Shown here: piece after piece, positions 63,923-64,000 of the stretch
Layout: the number at the start of each line of letters is the position of its first letter
Numbering within the stretch: position 1 is the stretch's first letter
Assembly: GCA_001768235.1 (NCBI GenBank)
Contig: MENK01000028.1
Coordinates: 35,035 to 99,034 of the forward strand
Direction: 5' to 3'
Source of the DNA: Bacteroidetes bacterium GWB2_32_14
GTDB taxonomy: Bacteria; Bacteroidota; Bacteroidia; Bacteroidales; UBA12077
Length of the DNA: 64,000 nucleotides
Notes under the pieces: model-generated
What the model was told of the DNA's origin: nothing
Seen by the model: only the letters and a program-made list of their open reading frames with translations
The model's database searches: none
Translations under genes and position numbers: made by a program

Positions 63923-63941
63923 CCACCACCAAAGGTGGTGG
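63923..63941 (-). terminator. Terminator hairpin between tonB and an upstream minus-strand gene
   Basis: CCACCACC (63923-63930) and GGTGGTGG (63934-63941) form a perfect 8-bp stem with a 3-nt loop and T-rich tracts on both sides. On the minus strand it follows the stop at 63961 and so would end the next gene upstream. Confidence 0.65.
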
Positions 63942-63960
63942 CTTTTAAAAACTTTTAACT

Positions 63961-64000
63961 CTAAAAGAGTTTATAATCTTTATCTTCTTCTTCATTTTTC
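63961..64000 (-). CDS. Possible C-terminal end of a gene outside the window
   Basis: On the minus strand the last 40 nt read as an open frame ending in TAG at 63961-63963, giving a 12-residue acidic tail ending in DYKLF. The terminator at 63923 follows it. This is too short to identify. The 280 nt between here and tonB otherwise hold only a tonB leader and AT-rich DNA. Confidence 0.3.
   Translation of the reverse strand, partial: KNEEEDKDYKLF

Noticed and set aside
63923..63941. GGTGGT/CCACC repeat as a CRISPR or microsatellite
   Set aside because: It is a single hairpin with T-rich flanks, best read as a terminator; there are no spacers or further copies.

Overview
The window is AT-rich, densely coded chromosomal DNA from a Bacteroidota bacterium, most likely Bacteroidales or Marinilabiliales. 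Support comes from the -33/-7 promoter style (TTTG, about 19-21 nt, TAnnTTTG), the long Lys/Ala-rich tail on bS16, head-GIN and CarboxypepD_reg-like proteins, a PorP/SprF-like outer-membrane protein, lamin-tail surface proteins, two TonB energy transducers, and conserved neighbourhoods (rplU-rpmA-serS, ribD/prmC/recX, mutL-rhomboid-rhomboid, rpsP-rimM). No insertion sequence, phage, plasmid or CRISPR array was found. Apart from one sugar island, it reads as core genome.

Layout. 1-3.9 kb: MBL hydrolase, mpl (murein recycling), tRNA-Glu, rpsT, LOG-family enzyme. 3.9-9.6 kb: a two-gene minus-strand unit, a TPR-caspase lipoprotein followed by a giant sensor-propeller/SpoIIE phosphatase, with a 40-nt perfect terminator-like palindrome inside the first codons of the second gene. 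9.6-15.8 kb: ribD, prmC, recX, an LPP20-like lipoprotein, prfB with its programmed +1 frameshift, and an M28 peptidase. 15.8-22.4 kb: tRNA-Ala with a decayed partial copy beside it, tonB, ruvC, an S41 protease, a DMT transporter, serS, rpmA, rplU. 22.5-29.6 kb: mutL, two rhomboids, an endonuclease/exonuclease/phosphatase protein, a PLP dehydratase. 29.7-39.2 kb: dapD and then a surface-glycan island. 39.2-47.4 kb: GIN protein, a CapD/PglF-like dehydratase, thioesterase, rimM, rpsP, dnaE. 47.4-64 kb: trxA, radC, upp, a Gdx-type SMR transporter, folK, sppA, lpxK, a purine nucleoside phosphorylase, an MFS exporter, a 1149-residue lamin-tail protein, asd, a PorP/SprF-like protein, hflX and a second tonB.

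The sugar island (30.6-38.6 kb) is the best candidate for an undescribed system. A CMP-nonulosonate synthetase is fused to a KdsC-like HAD phosphatase, the architecture of vertebrate CMAS. Next come a NeuB-type synthase lacking the usual C-terminal SAF domain, a protein carrying the (D/E)(D/E)G, HP and SS motifs of bacterial sialyltransferases, and two mirror-image pairs of a LicC-like nucleotidyltransferase with a CDP-glycerol-glycerophosphotransferase-like protein, split by a WaaE-like glycosyltransferase. Together they predict a surface glycan carrying a Kdn- or sialic-acid-like sugar plus two different phospho-alcohol or phospho-amine decorations. The products are inferred, not shown.

The second candidate is the caspase/propeller/PP2C pair. 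Several ORF starts were revised using promoter position, signal peptide position or family N-termini; the reasons are given in each entry.
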